Shown in pieces: positions 43,039 to 51,593 of a stretch of 64,000 nt of DNA. The stretch lies in assembly GCF_001439685.1 (NCBI RefSeq), contig NZ_JYLH01000009.1:124001-188000 (forward strand), in the 5' to 3' direction. How positions within the stretch are numbered: the stretch's first letter is position 1; the number at the start of each line of letters is the position of its first letter. The position numbers were made by a program, and so were the translations under genes. The DNA comes from Pseudomonas libanensis (GTDB lineage Bacteria > Pseudomonadota > Gammaproteobacteria > Pseudomonadales > Pseudomonadaceae). The notes beneath the pieces are model-generated. The model had not been told where the DNA came from and ran no database searches. It saw only the letters and a list, made by a program, of their open reading frames with translations.

Positions 43039-45467
43039 GGCAGGCACCGGGCGGGTGCGGTTTCGTAATACACCCGGGGGTCGCCCCGTTCCGGCAGCGA
43101 GTACTCCAGACGGCATGCTGCATTGCCGGGCGCTTTGATCCACAGGGCGCGCTGCTCGAGTACATCAGGCAGGAACACTTGGCTGCCTTGCTGTACCAGG
43201 GTCACGAATTCACCGTCGGCGGTGCTGACGGTCGCACCGCGTGGCAATGGCCGGCCGTCTTCGGTGGTGACGTTCAGCAATGCGCGACGGGTGAGGGCCA
43301 CGCCGAACTGCACCTTGTCCACCGCCCCGCGACCGGCCGCGACCACGGCCAGGCCGTTGCTGATATCGGCATTGCGCGGCAGCGAGCGTGTCTGCACTTC
43401 CACCGGGCTGCGTCCGTATGCACTGAGCTGCGGCACCACGGCCTGGCCTTGCCAATCGGTCCATACCGGGCCGCTCGGGGTGCTGACCTTGATCCCGGCC
43501 ATGTCGCCCACCGACATCAGCGCAAAGGTGTCGCGCACCGAATACGGCGAGAAGGTGACGCCGTCGCCGTGCACCACCACGCCGCCGCGAGCGCCGCCCT
43601 GGTAGCTGCTGCGGTTGTTGTCGGCGCGGGTGTAGTTCAGGTCCAGTTGGGTGTAATAGGGCAGGGCCGAAACGCCGAAGGTCGATTCCATGACGCGGTC
43701 GCGGCTGTCGCGCTCCACGTCGACGCGGTAACTGAGCTGGTCATTGAGCGGCTCGCTCACACCGACCCCCATACGATGATCACTGCCGGAGCGTCGCGCC
43801 CAGGCCCGGCCGCGACGGTCGTCGCCCAACGGCAGGCTGAGGTTCAGATACACGCTGTTATCGCCCTGGTCACGCCCGCCAATCTGCCACTCGGCACTGG
43901 CGGAAATCGACACGCCGCCGACGCTCTTGCCCCAGGACGCCAGTGCGCGGCTGGCGCTGTAGCCGTCATACGCAGACGAGCGCGAGAAACCGGCACTGAA
44001 CGCTCCGAACCAGGGGTGCGCCCACGAGGTGCTCAGGCTTTGCTGATCGCGATAACGCGAGCGCTGCTGCGCGCTGGTGCGAGTGGGGTAAGTCGACTCC
44101 TCCAGGCCGCGATAGCCCAGGGAGCGCCAGGAACCGGCGGTGGTGATCGACCAACGCTCGGTCAGGCGCTGTGACCATGACAGGTCGGCCTGCATGCCCT
44201 GCCCGCCGCCGTCAAGGCTGGCCTGGGCCGCCTGTGCGCCGAACTGCAGCTGGCTGTCTTGCCAGGGCAGCCACCCCAGATTCAGTCCCGTCGAGCGGTA
44301 ACCCTCGGCCAGCAGCGCGCCCACGCTCACGCTTACCTGAGGGTGCAGTGCGCCACTCCAGCCGCCGCTGACCACCCACGGCTCGGTGCTTTGGCTGGCG
44401 CCTACCTGGCGCACGCGCCCGGCGGCCAGCGAGTAACCCGGCGCGGGCAGGCCCAGGCCGAGCATGGCGGCCGGCACGCTGAAGCGGCGTTCTTCGCCGT
44501 TGGTTTCGCGCACCGTGACGTCGACGTCCGAGCGACTGTTCAGGCGGCGTACATCGGTCAGCGAAAACGGTCCGGCCGGCACCACGGTGGAGTGGACCAG
44601 CGTGCCGTTCTGACGTATCTCCACCTGAGCCGGGCTGTTGGCGATACCGCTGATGGTCGCGCCCTGGCTCTGGTCCTGCAGCGCGGTTTCGGTCAGCACT
44701 TGCGCACCGGTCATTTGCGCTCCCGCCAGCACCGGGTTGTAGAGGTTGATCTGCCCGGCTTGCAGCACCGCTTGTTGGGCGGCGAAGGTGCGTTGGGCGT
44801 AGGCGTCCAGGTGGGTGGTGTTGGTGCGGCCGTCCTGCCAGGTTTTCACCTGGCGGCTGCGCACGATCCAGTCACCGGCGTTGAAACCGACTTCGGTATT
44901 GGCCGAGCCGAAGCGATTGCTGCTGGCTTCGTACTGGTTGTGCAAACCGGTCAGGTCATAGTTGAGCAGGCCGGCCACGCCGCCGGTCTGGTAGCCGGAA
45001 ATATCCTGGGTCATCGGGCGCAAGGCGCTGGTCGGCACCACCAGTGCCAGGCTCAGGCTGGCGGGGTCTTGTTCGATCGCGGTCTGCGGATACGCCTCGA
45101 TGAAGGGCTGGCAGTCAACATCAGCGGCGGGCATCACCAGGTTGCCCGCATCCAGCAGCGCGCGGTTGAAGCACAGGTCGCCGCGTTGATCGAACAGCAC
45201 CCGCACCCGACCGCGACGCTGGCCATTGACGCTCAGGTTGACGGCATGCTGTCCGGCAGTGAAACGCGGGGCTTGCAGCAACAGCAGGGCCAGCTGCGGG
45301 TCGATGCCCCGTCGTGACAGGGTCTGTGGGTCAAAGGTGCCCGCTGGCAGGGTGTCATCGGCGATAGCCGGCCATGCATTGCCCAAGCTCAACGCCACCC
45401 CGGCCAGGAGCGTGCGGGAGCGGTGAGATGAAACGCCGGGCAGGGCGGCGCCGTCGCGATCAGTCAT
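43035..45467 (-). CDS. Fimbrial outer-membrane usher
   Basis: 810 aa from ATG 45467 (GAGAG 7 nt upstream; an in-frame ATG at 45506 exists). Signal region RTLLAGVALSLGNAWPAIA, then the PapC N-terminal domain (FNRALLDAGNL). A 24-strand barrel contains the plug-type segment PAQVEIRQNGTLVHSTVVPAGPFSLTDVRRL. C-terminal plug domains end with a Cys pair (CRLEYSLPERGD...ARCL). It exports and assembles subunits delivered by the chaperone encoded just upstream. Confidence 0.95.
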   Translation of the reverse strand: MTDRDGAALPGVSSHRSRTLLAGVALSLGNAWPAIADDTLPAGTFDPQTLSRRGIDPQLALLLLQAPRFTAGQHAVNLSVNGQRRGRVRVLFDQRGDLCFNRALLDAGNLVMPAADVDCQPFIEAYPQTAIEQDPASLSLALVVPTSALRPMTQDISGYQTGGVAGLLNYDLTGLHNQYEASSNRFGSANTEVGFNAGDWIVRSRQVKTWQDGRTNTTHLDAYAQRTFAAQQAVLQAGQINLYNPVLAGAQMTGAQVLTETALQDQSQGATISGIANSPAQVEIRQNGTLVHSTVVPAGPFSLTDVRRLNSRSDVDVTVRETNGEERRFSVPAAMLGLGLPAPGYSLAAGRVRQVGASQSTEPWVVSGGWSGALHPQVSVSVGALLAEGYRSTGLNLGWLPWQDSQLQFGAQAAQASLDGGGQGMQADLSWSQRLTERWSITTAGSWRSLGYRGLEESTYPTRTSAQQRSRYRDQQSLSTSWAHPWFGAFSAGFSRSSAYDGYSASRALASWGKSVGGVSISASAEWQIGGRDQGDNSVYLNLSLPLGDDRRGRAWARRSGSDHRMGVGVSEPLNDQLSYRVDVERDSRDRVMESTFGVSALPYYTQLDLNYTRADNNRSSYQGGARGGVVVHGDGVTFSPYSVRDTFALMSVGDMAGIKVSTPSGPVWTDWQGQAVVPQLSAYGRSPVEVQTRSLPRNADISNGLAVVAAGRGAVDKVQFGVALTRRALLNVTTEDGRPLPRGATVSTADGEFVTLVQQGSQVFLPDVLEQRALWIKAPGNAACRLEYSLPERGDPRVYYETAPARCLP

Positions 45468-45520
45468 GGCTGTGCTCTCAGGGTCGAACTCAGGGCCCGG
45501 ACGCAAGCGCGCCCGGGTTT

Positions 45521-46219
45521 TTACAGGGCGATGGGCGCGTCGTAGGGCGCCACGGCAAACCCGTAGACTGTGGCCGGTTGCAGACGCACGGCGGTGCCTG
45601 TTGCCGTGCTGGCGGTAACCGTGAGGGTTTCCCCCGGCAATACATAGGTGCGCGGTAGTAATGCCGAGCCCGTGCCCGGCAACAACTGCAGCTCCTGCGC
45701 CAGGCGCACCACATACGGCGTGGGGTTATGCACACTCAGTTGGTTGCCTTTCAAGCGCCAGGCCAGCCCGGTCCAGGGCGTGCGGTTTACCGCCAGGCCT
45801 TTGGGATGCAGAATCACCGGCAGGTTCTGGCGCACCGTGACGCCTACTTGTGCGTGTCCGGCCTGGGCGCTGGGGCGGCCCTGGGGCAGGCCTTCGAAGA
45901 TCACTCGTTTCAGGCGTTGGGTGGCCAGGGGTTTGGGCGATTGCAGGATGAAGCGCACCAGTTGGGTCCGGGAGGGCTCGACGCGGGCCAGGGGCGGTGT
46001 GACGAACAGCAGCGGCTCGGTGTCTTCGGGGATGTCTTCGAGGGTGACGTGCAGCAGCGCCAGTTTGCCATCGGTATTGGTGACCGACACCGAGGCTTCA
46101 CCCTCGGCCTCGTGGACGATCACCACTGACGTGTCCGGCACCATGCCATCGGCCCTGGCCGGTGTGCCGAGCAACCCGGCCAGTGCGCCGACGGCCAGGG
46201 CAACGGGAAAATTCAGCAT
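45521..46219 (-). CDS. Periplasmic pilus chaperone
   Basis: 232 aa with signal peptide MLNFPVALAVGALAGLLGTPARA. Two Ig-like domains: domain 1 with PPLARVEPSRTQLVRFIL and the donor G1-strand region VGVTVRQNLPVILHP; domain 2 from LAWRLKGNQLSVHNPTPYVVRL. It stabilises the DUF1120 subunits by strand complementation and hands them to the usher. It starts 2 nt after the third subunit stop. Confidence 0.93.
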   Translation of the reverse strand: MLNFPVALAVGALAGLLGTPARADGMVPDTSVVIVHEAEGEASVSVTNTDGKLALLHVTLEDIPEDTEPLLFVTPPLARVEPSRTQLVRFILQSPKPLATQRLKRVIFEGLPQGRPSAQAGHAQVGVTVRQNLPVILHPKGLAVNRTPWTGLAWRLKGNQLSVHNPTPYVVRLAQELQLLPGTGSALLPRTYVLPGETLTVTASTATGTAVRLQPATVYGFAVAPYDAPIAL

Positions 46220-46221
46220 GG

Positions 46222-46848
46222 CTACAGGTACCTCAGGTCGATCACGATGGAGCCGTCCAACGGTACCGCCTGGGTGAGGGTCAGGTAGGCGGCTGCGTTG
46301 ATCGAGGTAGCGATGTGCAGGGCTGCTTTCAATTCACGATGGGGTTCGGGCACCAAAGTGCCGGGTTTGGCGAAGCCCATATAGTTGTCGGGGTATGCAT
46401 TGGTTTCCGGGAACCAGGTCTGGCCCTGGTTGCTGGAGGCCAGCACCAGCACGCGCTCACCGTCGGACGTGACCTCGCCATAGGCCAGGGCTACCGTGCC
46501 GAGGCGTTCGGTGGGGTTGTGCACGTTATGGCCCAGGCCGTAGAAGAAACCGGGGCCCAAGGAAGAGTCTGCGCGGTTATCGACCCCCACCAGTACAAAC
46601 AGCACCGCTTCGTTGCATTCCACGTTCAACTCCAGGGATTTACCGGGCAGGGGCGTGTATTCGAATTGGTTGAGGCTGCGGGCCGGAATCTCGCCGTGGT
46701 TGACGATGCCACTTTCGGACAACCTTGGCGTGCAGGCGCTGGGGGTGATGGTGCCGGTGACCGTGATGTCGGTCATTGAGGCGCAGAGGGCGGGGGTTGC
46801 CGTCAAGCAGAGACCGAGTGTCGTCAAGCGACGAGTGAGCGTGTTCAT
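46222..46848 (-). CDS. DUF1120 pilus subunit, third copy
   Basis: 208 aa from ATG 46848 with a signal peptide (MNTLTRRLTTLGLCLTATPA). The DUF1120 pattern is DITVTGTITPSACTPRLSESGIVNHGEIPARSLN, a second Cys (LNVECNEAVLFVLVGVDNRADSS), GLG..NPTERLGTVAL and the C-terminal strand GSIVIDLRYL. One of three paralogous structural subunits of the operon. Confidence 0.9.
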   Translation of the reverse strand: MNTLTRRLTTLGLCLTATPALCASMTDITVTGTITPSACTPRLSESGIVNHGEIPARSLNQFEYTPLPGKSLELNVECNEAVLFVLVGVDNRADSSLGPGFFYGLGHNVHNPTERLGTVALAYGEVTSDGERVLVLASSNQGQTWFPETNAYPDNYMGFAKPGTLVPEPHRELKAALHIATSINAAAYLTLTQAVPLDGSIVIDLRYL

Positions 46849-46924
46849 GGGAGGGTGGACGACCGTGAGTGAACAGGTTGAGGGCAACGCACGAGCGATT
46901 GGCCGTGCGCTGCCTGGCTGGGCG

Positions 46925-47548
46925 TTACAGGTACTTGACGGTGAGGGTCACGGAGCCGTCGATGGTGACCTCGTTGGTCAAGGTCAGCTGGCTGGCCGGG
47001 GCTATCTCCGGTTCCACATACAGGTCCGCGCTAAACATCTGAACGGGAATGGGCGCAACCGTGCTGGTGTTGGCCACGGAGAGAATGTTGTCGCGCATGA
47101 AGAAGCGCTCTATGGACCAGGTCGAACCGCCATCGTAGGAGCCGATTGTCCTGGCCGCCACGGTATCGGCTACGGGGGCGAGCAGCCGCAGGGTCATGTT
47201 GCCGAGCTTTTCACTGCCGTTGATCAGGCCCAGGCCGAATTCCATGGTGTCATTGTTGTTGTCCGAGCCTTCGCGATTGTCCTTGGCTTCGATCGCCATC
47301 AGGGTCGCCGCGTCGCAGGTGACGGTGAGTTGCAGTGTTTTGAGGGGCAATGAAGTAGCGGTGTCGACATTCAGGTCCTTGGCGGAGATCTTGTCGTAGT
47401 CGACCTTGCCGCCATTGGACAGTTGCGGCGTGCAGGAGCTTGGCGTGATCACCCCCTTGACGGTCAAGGTGGTACTGGAGGCGGCGAAAGCCTGGCCGGC
47501 AGTGGCCAACAGTGTGGTGGCGATCAGGGTGTTGAGTGTCTTGTTCAT
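46925..47548 (-). CDS. DUF1120 pilus subunit, second copy
   Basis: 207 aa with signal peptide MNKTLNTLIATTLLATAGQAFA. TTLTVKGVITPSSCTPQLSNGGKVDYDKISAKDLN starts the mature domain; the Cys partner is in LQLTVTCDAATLMAIEAKDNREGSD; it ends GSVTLTVKYL. The Lys-rich, cleanly processed mature protein suggests the major pilin, but expression data are needed to say so. Confidence 0.9.
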   Translation of the reverse strand: MNKTLNTLIATTLLATAGQAFAASSTTLTVKGVITPSSCTPQLSNGGKVDYDKISAKDLNVDTATSLPLKTLQLTVTCDAATLMAIEAKDNREGSDNNNDTMEFGLGLINGSEKLGNMTLRLLAPVADTVAARTIGSYDGGSTWSIERFFMRDNILSVANTSTVAPIPVQMFSADLYVEPEIAPASQLTLTNEVTIDGSVTLTVKYL

Positions 47549-47587
47549 GGGGGCTCCGAAAAATGGAATGGCTGGAAAAATGGCGGC

Positions 47588-48211
47588 TTACCAGTACTTG
47601 ATCTGCAAGGTGGCATGCCCATCGATGGGCACCTCATCCAGCAGCGGCAGTTGGTCGGCCGGGACAATCACGGTGACGGCGAGCAGGCTGGCGTACAGGT
47701 GCTGCAGGGCGATCGGGATATTGGGCATGCCGGGCGCTGCAAACGCCGTCAGCGCCGCGTGGCCCAGGTAGTCGGAGGTTTCCCAGCTGGCGCCGCCGTC
47801 GCGAGACACAATGGTGTTCACGGCCACCTTGTCCGCCACGGGTTCGAACACACCGAACGCCACGCTGCCGAGCATCTGCTCGTCGTTGATCGTGCCCAGG
47901 CCGTGCAGGGCTGGATCAATCGCTGAGCTGCCGGCGCGGTTATCCAGCGCAGTAAGGGTGAATAATGTCGGTGCCTCGCAGTGCACTTCCAGGATCATCA
48001 GTGCCAATTGCAGGGTAGTGGGCGTGTGCCTGGAGAGGTCTCTTGCCGCCAACTTGCCGTGGTCCACCACACCGCCCTTGGACAGGTCTGCGCTGCAGGC
48101 GCTGGGGGTGATAATCCCGGTGACGCTCAAGTGGGTCGCGCTGGCTGCGAGTACGCTGGGTGAGCCAGCGGCCAGCGCCAGCACCAGTGTGGCCGGGGAG
48201 AGCCTTTGCAT
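47588..48211 (-). CDS. DUF1120 pilus subunit, first copy
   Basis: 207 aa from ATG 48211 (AAGGA 9 nt upstream); a longer open frame to 48490 is non-coding. Signal peptide MQRLSPATLVLALAAGSPSVLA. The domain shows THLSVTGIITPSACSADLSKGGVVDHGKLAARDLS, LEVHCEAPTLFTLTALDNRAGSS and HATLQIKYW. First gene of the six-gene pilus operon. Confidence 0.9.
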   Translation of the reverse strand: MQRLSPATLVLALAAGSPSVLAASATHLSVTGIITPSACSADLSKGGVVDHGKLAARDLSRHTPTTLQLALMILEVHCEAPTLFTLTALDNRAGSSAIDPALHGLGTINDEQMLGSVAFGVFEPVADKVAVNTIVSRDGGASWETSDYLGHAALTAFAAPGMPNIPIALQHLYASLLAVTVIVPADQLPLLDEVPIDGHATLQIKYW

Positions 48212-48645
48212 GGTCACAAATCCTTGTGGGGCCGGGTGAATAAAGTTCGTTGCTCGATCATGCCCAACTGCACTTGCCTGATCAGGCTCAATCCGCAGGG
48301 CAGGGCACTGATTGTCCTGGAACAGACATTTATGTGCGTTTAAAGCGTGGGCTGCGCATCTGTCTGGAGCGACAGCAAGGCTATCGGCGACGCCGGGTGG
48401 GTGGAATGCAACAATTACGATTGTGAGGCTCCTGGATTGCGCCTTCCGGCCGATAGGGACGTGGCTTGGCAAGCGTGGGAAAAAGAGCAAATGTCGTAGT
48501 TGTTGTATCGCCGAGTATCACTCGTTCGGATATTTTTTCAGTTCAGTATTTATATCTTCTTTGTCAAAAGAGTGGGTTCAGTCAGGAAGTCCCAGGCGCA
48601 CGGGAATATTTCTGGCGAGTCGATTGCTCTGCATGAGGTCACTGT
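48212..48645. other. Divergent intergenic region between pilus operon and REC-Hpt gene
   Basis: 434 bp with no credible gene. It must contain the pilus operon promoter and that of the REC-Hpt gene. The part near 48520-48570 is AT-rich. I could not assign promoter boxes with confidence. Confidence 0.45.
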
Positions 48646-49449
48646 GTGCCGGATTTCCCCTCAGACCGTGGGCCCATGCCACGCGGCGTGGCTGTTTGCG
48701 CAAGTTGGCAACAAGCAAGGGTGCTGGTGGTTGATGACCACAATGCTTATCGATTGTTGATGAGCGCGTTATTGCACAAGCTGGGCGTGGCCTGTGAGGC
48801 GGTGGGTGACGGGCAATCAGCCCTTGAAGCATTGGCGGCGCGGCGCTTTGACCTGGTGATCAGCGACTGTCGGATGCCGGTGATGGACGGATACGCCTTG
48901 GCGCGTGAGTTGCGCCGTCGAAAGGTCGATATCCCTGTGATTGCTCTGACCACAGGCATGGGGCCGGAGCAGATTACGCGATGCCTGGAAGCGGGCATGG
49001 ATGGCTGGTTGCTTAAGCCCGTCGGCCTTGAGCAACTGCGCGACCTGCTGTCGTACTGGTTACCCGGTACCTGGGCGCGTCCACTTCAACCCTGGTCGCC
49101 GGCGACGAGTGTCTTGCATCGCGCTCGGGTGCCTACTCGGGCGGACCTGATCACCATCTTCGGTTCCTGGGAAGCGTTGGCCCCGCTGCTGCAGACCCTG
49201 TTGAGCGAGGCGCAGGAAGACTTGCGGTTGCTGGAGCGGGCGCAAATCAGCCAGGATATTCTGCTGGCGACTCAGCGCTTGCATCGTCTGGTGGGCAGCC
49301 TGGTATTTCTGGGGGCTGGCGACCTGGAGCGCCAGGGCATGGCGCTGATCGAGAACATTCATGTGGCCGGTATGGCAGAAAACAGGAAGGCGATGCAGCG
49401 TTTTCGACGACGGATCGAAAGTTACCTGATACACCTCGCCAACCTTTAA
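48646..49449 (+). CDS. Free-standing receiver (REC) plus histidine phosphotransfer (Hpt) protein
   Basis: 267 aa from GTG 48646 (an in-frame TGA lies three codons upstream; ATG 48676 is an alternative). REC domain ~25-140: acidic pair D30/D31, phospho-acceptor D74 in ISDCRMPVMDG, Thr in ALTT and K124 in WLLKPVG. Hpt domain ~165-265 with the phospho-His H213 in RLHRLVGSLVFLGAGDLERQG. This is exactly the C-terminal part of BvgS/EvgS/RocS-type hybrid kinases, without sensor and kinase domains. It probably relays phosphate to the RcsB-like regulator downstream. Confidence 0.88.
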   Translation: MPDFPSDRGPMPRGVAVCASWQQARVLVVDDHNAYRLLMSALLHKLGVACEAVGDGQSALEALAARRFDLVISDCRMPVMDGYALARELRRRKVDIPVIALTTGMGPEQITRCLEAGMDGWLLKPVGLEQLRDLLSYWLPGTWARPLQPWSPATSVLHRARVPTRADLITIFGSWEALAPLLQTLLSEAQEDLRLLERAQISQDILLATQRLHRLVGSLVFLGAGDLERQGMALIENIHVAGMAENRKAMQRFRRRIESYLIHLANL

Positions 49450-49644
49450 AGGAACGTTTGAGTGTTGAGAACTCGCTATCCAGGTAGTGAATTTCTGTAG
49501 GTCTTTTCCTTTTGTTTTGTAGGTGGTTGCTGTATGCCGGTAAATACGGGCGATGCAAGCCAAGTGCAAGTTTGTGGGCGGTTGTTACAAGCAACTACCC
49601 GAGGTATTTTGATTTGACTCAAATTGCCATCATGGAAGTAACCA

Positions 49645-50280
49645 ATGCTTCGCATAATTATTGCTGACGACCACCCTATTGTCCGCGTTGGACAAAAAGT
49701 AGTGGTCGAGGCGAGCGGACGATGCAAGGTAGTGGGGGAAGCCAATGGTCCGGATGAGTTGGTGGACCTGCTCAACCACATTCCCTGTGATGTGATTGTT
49801 ACCGACTTTGCCATGCCCGGTGACCAACAAGCGGACGGGTATGGCTTGTTGGGTTTATTGCAGCGTCAATACCCGCAGATACCGGTGATTCTCGTCACTA
49901 TGTTTGCCAGTGTCACCACCCTGCGAGAGGCATTTGCTCACGGCGCACGTGCGGTGGTGGCCAAGAGCGCCTCGGCGCGGGAGCTGCCCCAGGCCCTCAC
50001 AACGGTCAGCGCCGGCCGCCAGTTCGTCAGTGAGTCCTTGCGTGCCCAGCTTGACCTGATCGGCCCGACGCAACTGACCCAGGTGCCGCAATTGTCCGGC
50101 AAAGAGCGGGAGGTGGTGCGTATGCTCGCAAGCGGCATGACCGTCAGCCAGATTGCCGCCCGGGTCAACCGCAGTATTTCCACCATCAGTAAACAGAAAA
50201 GTACGGCGATGAACCGCCTGTGTATTTCCACCGACGTGGACCTGTTCGCGTATGCGAGGGAAAGCGGCATGGTGCCCTGA
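49645..50280 (+). CDS. RcsB/BvgA-like NarL-family response regulator
   Basis: 211 aa. Receiver domain ~1-120 with D8/D9, phospho-acceptor D54 in VTDFAMPGDQQADG and K107. The wording IIADDHPIVRVG and MPGDxxxDG is typical of RcsB. The LuxR-type HTH is at ~147-210 (LSGKEREVVRMLASGMTVSQIAARVNRSISTISKQK). In P. aeruginosa similar regulators (RocA1, RcsB) control cup fimbriae, so the neighbouring pilus operon is the first candidate target. Confidence 0.92.
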   Translation: MLRIIIADDHPIVRVGQKVVVEASGRCKVVGEANGPDELVDLLNHIPCDVIVTDFAMPGDQQADGYGLLGLLQRQYPQIPVILVTMFASVTTLREAFAHGARAVVAKSASARELPQALTTVSAGRQFVSESLRAQLDLIGPTQLTQVPQLSGKEREVVRMLASGMTVSQIAARVNRSISTISKQKSTAMNRLCISTDVDLFAYARESGMVP

Positions 50281-50680
50281 AGTTATAGGCTGCCAGGGGT
50301 TTGTATTTCGATGTTTGAAAAGTCTGCTTTCGTATTACTTGTATAGTCGATGCGGCGTTGTGAAGTTAGCCTGAGCGATTGCTTTCGGTGTGTGCAGGTC
50401 GAGGGCTTGATCATTCCCGTTCACTACAATGTTGACTGCTGGTTAAACTACCTGTGATAAATACAGTAGTAACCTGTAGTCGATGCACTGCGAGTGTCAA
50501 CTAACGAATGGGTCACCCTCTGTGCATCTGAACGCTGTTGAAGCGTAATTTGCCGATTGGCGAACGTCGTCTGCCTATAACCTCGCCCGGTGTCGCTTAT
50601 TCCTGGGATGAATAGCCATGGATTTCCCGCGTAACGGGGGCTATCGTTCAGCACCCCCGACTACCGTGCGAAATTTGCCC
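50281..50680. other. Intergenic region after the response regulator
   Basis: 400 bp, AT-richer than its flanks, with no convincing gene. An upstream in-frame ATG at 50618 would extend the next gene by 21 residues without family support. No clear terminator or operator seen. Confidence 0.4.
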
Positions 50681-51151
50681 ATGCGTGACCCCCACAACGC
50701 CTTGATCACCGAGTTCTACAGCGCTTTCCAGCGCCTGGATGCCGAAGCCATGGCGGCCTGCTACACCGACGACGTGGTGTTCAGCGATCCGGCCTTCGGC
50801 GAACTGCGCGGCCGGGACGCCGGCGATATGTGGCGCATGCTCACCACCCGCGCCAAGGACTTTTCCCTGACGTTCGACCAGGTGCGCAGTGATGCAACCA
50901 CCGGCAGCGCGCACTGGGTGGCGACGTACCTGTTCAGCGCCACCGGCAATACCGTGGTCAACGATATCGGCGCCAGGTTTGTGTTTCGCGACGGCAAGAT
51001 CTGCGAACACCATGACCACTTCGACCTGTGGCGTTGGTCGCGCCAGGCGTTGGGCCTCAAGGGCCTGTTGCTCGGCTGGTCGCCAGCGCTGAAAAACGCC
51101 GTGCGTGCCCAGGCACGCAAAGGCTTGAAGGCATTCCAGGCCGGTCGTTGA
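50681..51151 (+). CDS. SnoaL/NTF2-like protein
   Basis: 156 aa from ATG 50681, chosen because the NTF2-like fold begins at once (HNALITEFYSAFQRLDAEAMAACYTDDVVFSDPAFGEL). It continues through MWRMLTTRAKDFSLTF to FVFRDGKICEHHDHFDLWRWSRQAL. No Shine-Dalgarno is evident and the start is uncertain. Family members are small-ligand enzymes or binding proteins; function unknown. The next gene follows after 36 bp. Confidence 0.85.
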   Translation: MRDPHNALITEFYSAFQRLDAEAMAACYTDDVVFSDPAFGELRGRDAGDMWRMLTTRAKDFSLTFDQVRSDATTGSAHWVATYLFSATGNTVVNDIGARFVFRDGKICEHHDHFDLWRWSRQALGLKGLLLGWSPALKNAVRAQARKGLKAFQAGR

Positions 51152-51187
51152 TAAGATTGGCCTCCCTGCGGTTTGCCGAAACGACTT

Positions 51188-51475
51188 GTGACTGATCCTT
51201 CTGACCCCAAACCCTGGTTTGTCTACCTGGTGCGCGCCGCCAATGGCTCGCTGTATTGCGGCATCAGCAATGATCCGGTGCGCCGCTTTGCCTCCCATCA
51301 AAGCGGCAAGGGCGCGCGGTTTTTCTTGTCCAGCCCCGCTGTTGCGCTGGTTTATACCGAGCAGTGTGCAAGCAAAGGGGAGGCGTTGCGCCAGGAGCGG
51401 CTGATCAAGAAGTTGAAGAAGAGCGCCAAGGAATGCCTGGCGGCGAGCGGCTCATTGATTGACAGGGGCGACTAG
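51188..51475 (+). CDS. GIY-YIG nuclease-domain protein (UPF0213/YhbQ-like)
   Basis: 95 aa from GTG 51188 (a TTG at 51173 is in frame). The domain signature is WFVYLVRAANGSLYCGISND with R at PVRRFASHQSGKGARF, then VYTEQCASKGEALRQERLIKKL. This matches the YhbQ/UPF0213 single-domain group, implicated in DNA repair in E. coli. Confidence 0.9.
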   Translation: MTDPSDPKPWFVYLVRAANGSLYCGISNDPVRRFASHQSGKGARFFLSSPAVALVYTEQCASKGEALRQERLIKKLKKSAKECLAASGSLIDRGD

Positions 51476-51479
51476 GGGG

Positions 51480-51509
51480 CATCCGAGAAAATATTTTCTG
51501 ATTCGGATG
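51480..51509. other. Nested inverted repeats between GIY-YIG gene and siderophore receptor
   Basis: The 7-bp arms CATCCGA (51480-51486) and TCGGATG (51503-51509) enclose a 12-bp perfect palindrome GAAAATATTTTC (51487-51498). It could be a terminator for the upstream gene or an operator for the receptor gene. A further repeat TGCGA-TTTAT-TCGCA lies at 51547-51561. Confidence 0.5.
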
Positions 51510-51593
51510 AGGTAAACCCACAGCCCATCCGTGTAGTGCATGAAACTGCGATTTATTCGCATTAACAGCGTTTTCTACACGGGTTCTCACAGC

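Noticed and set aside
48212..48490. N-terminal extension of the first DUF1120 subunit
   Set aside because: The signal peptide begins at ATG 48211; the upstream part is not like any DUF1120 protein and a good Shine-Dalgarno precedes 48211.
51547..51561. Fur box candidate before the siderophore receptor
   Set aside because: TGCGA-TTTAT-TCGCA is symmetric but too far from the GATAATGATAATCATTATC pattern to call Fur.
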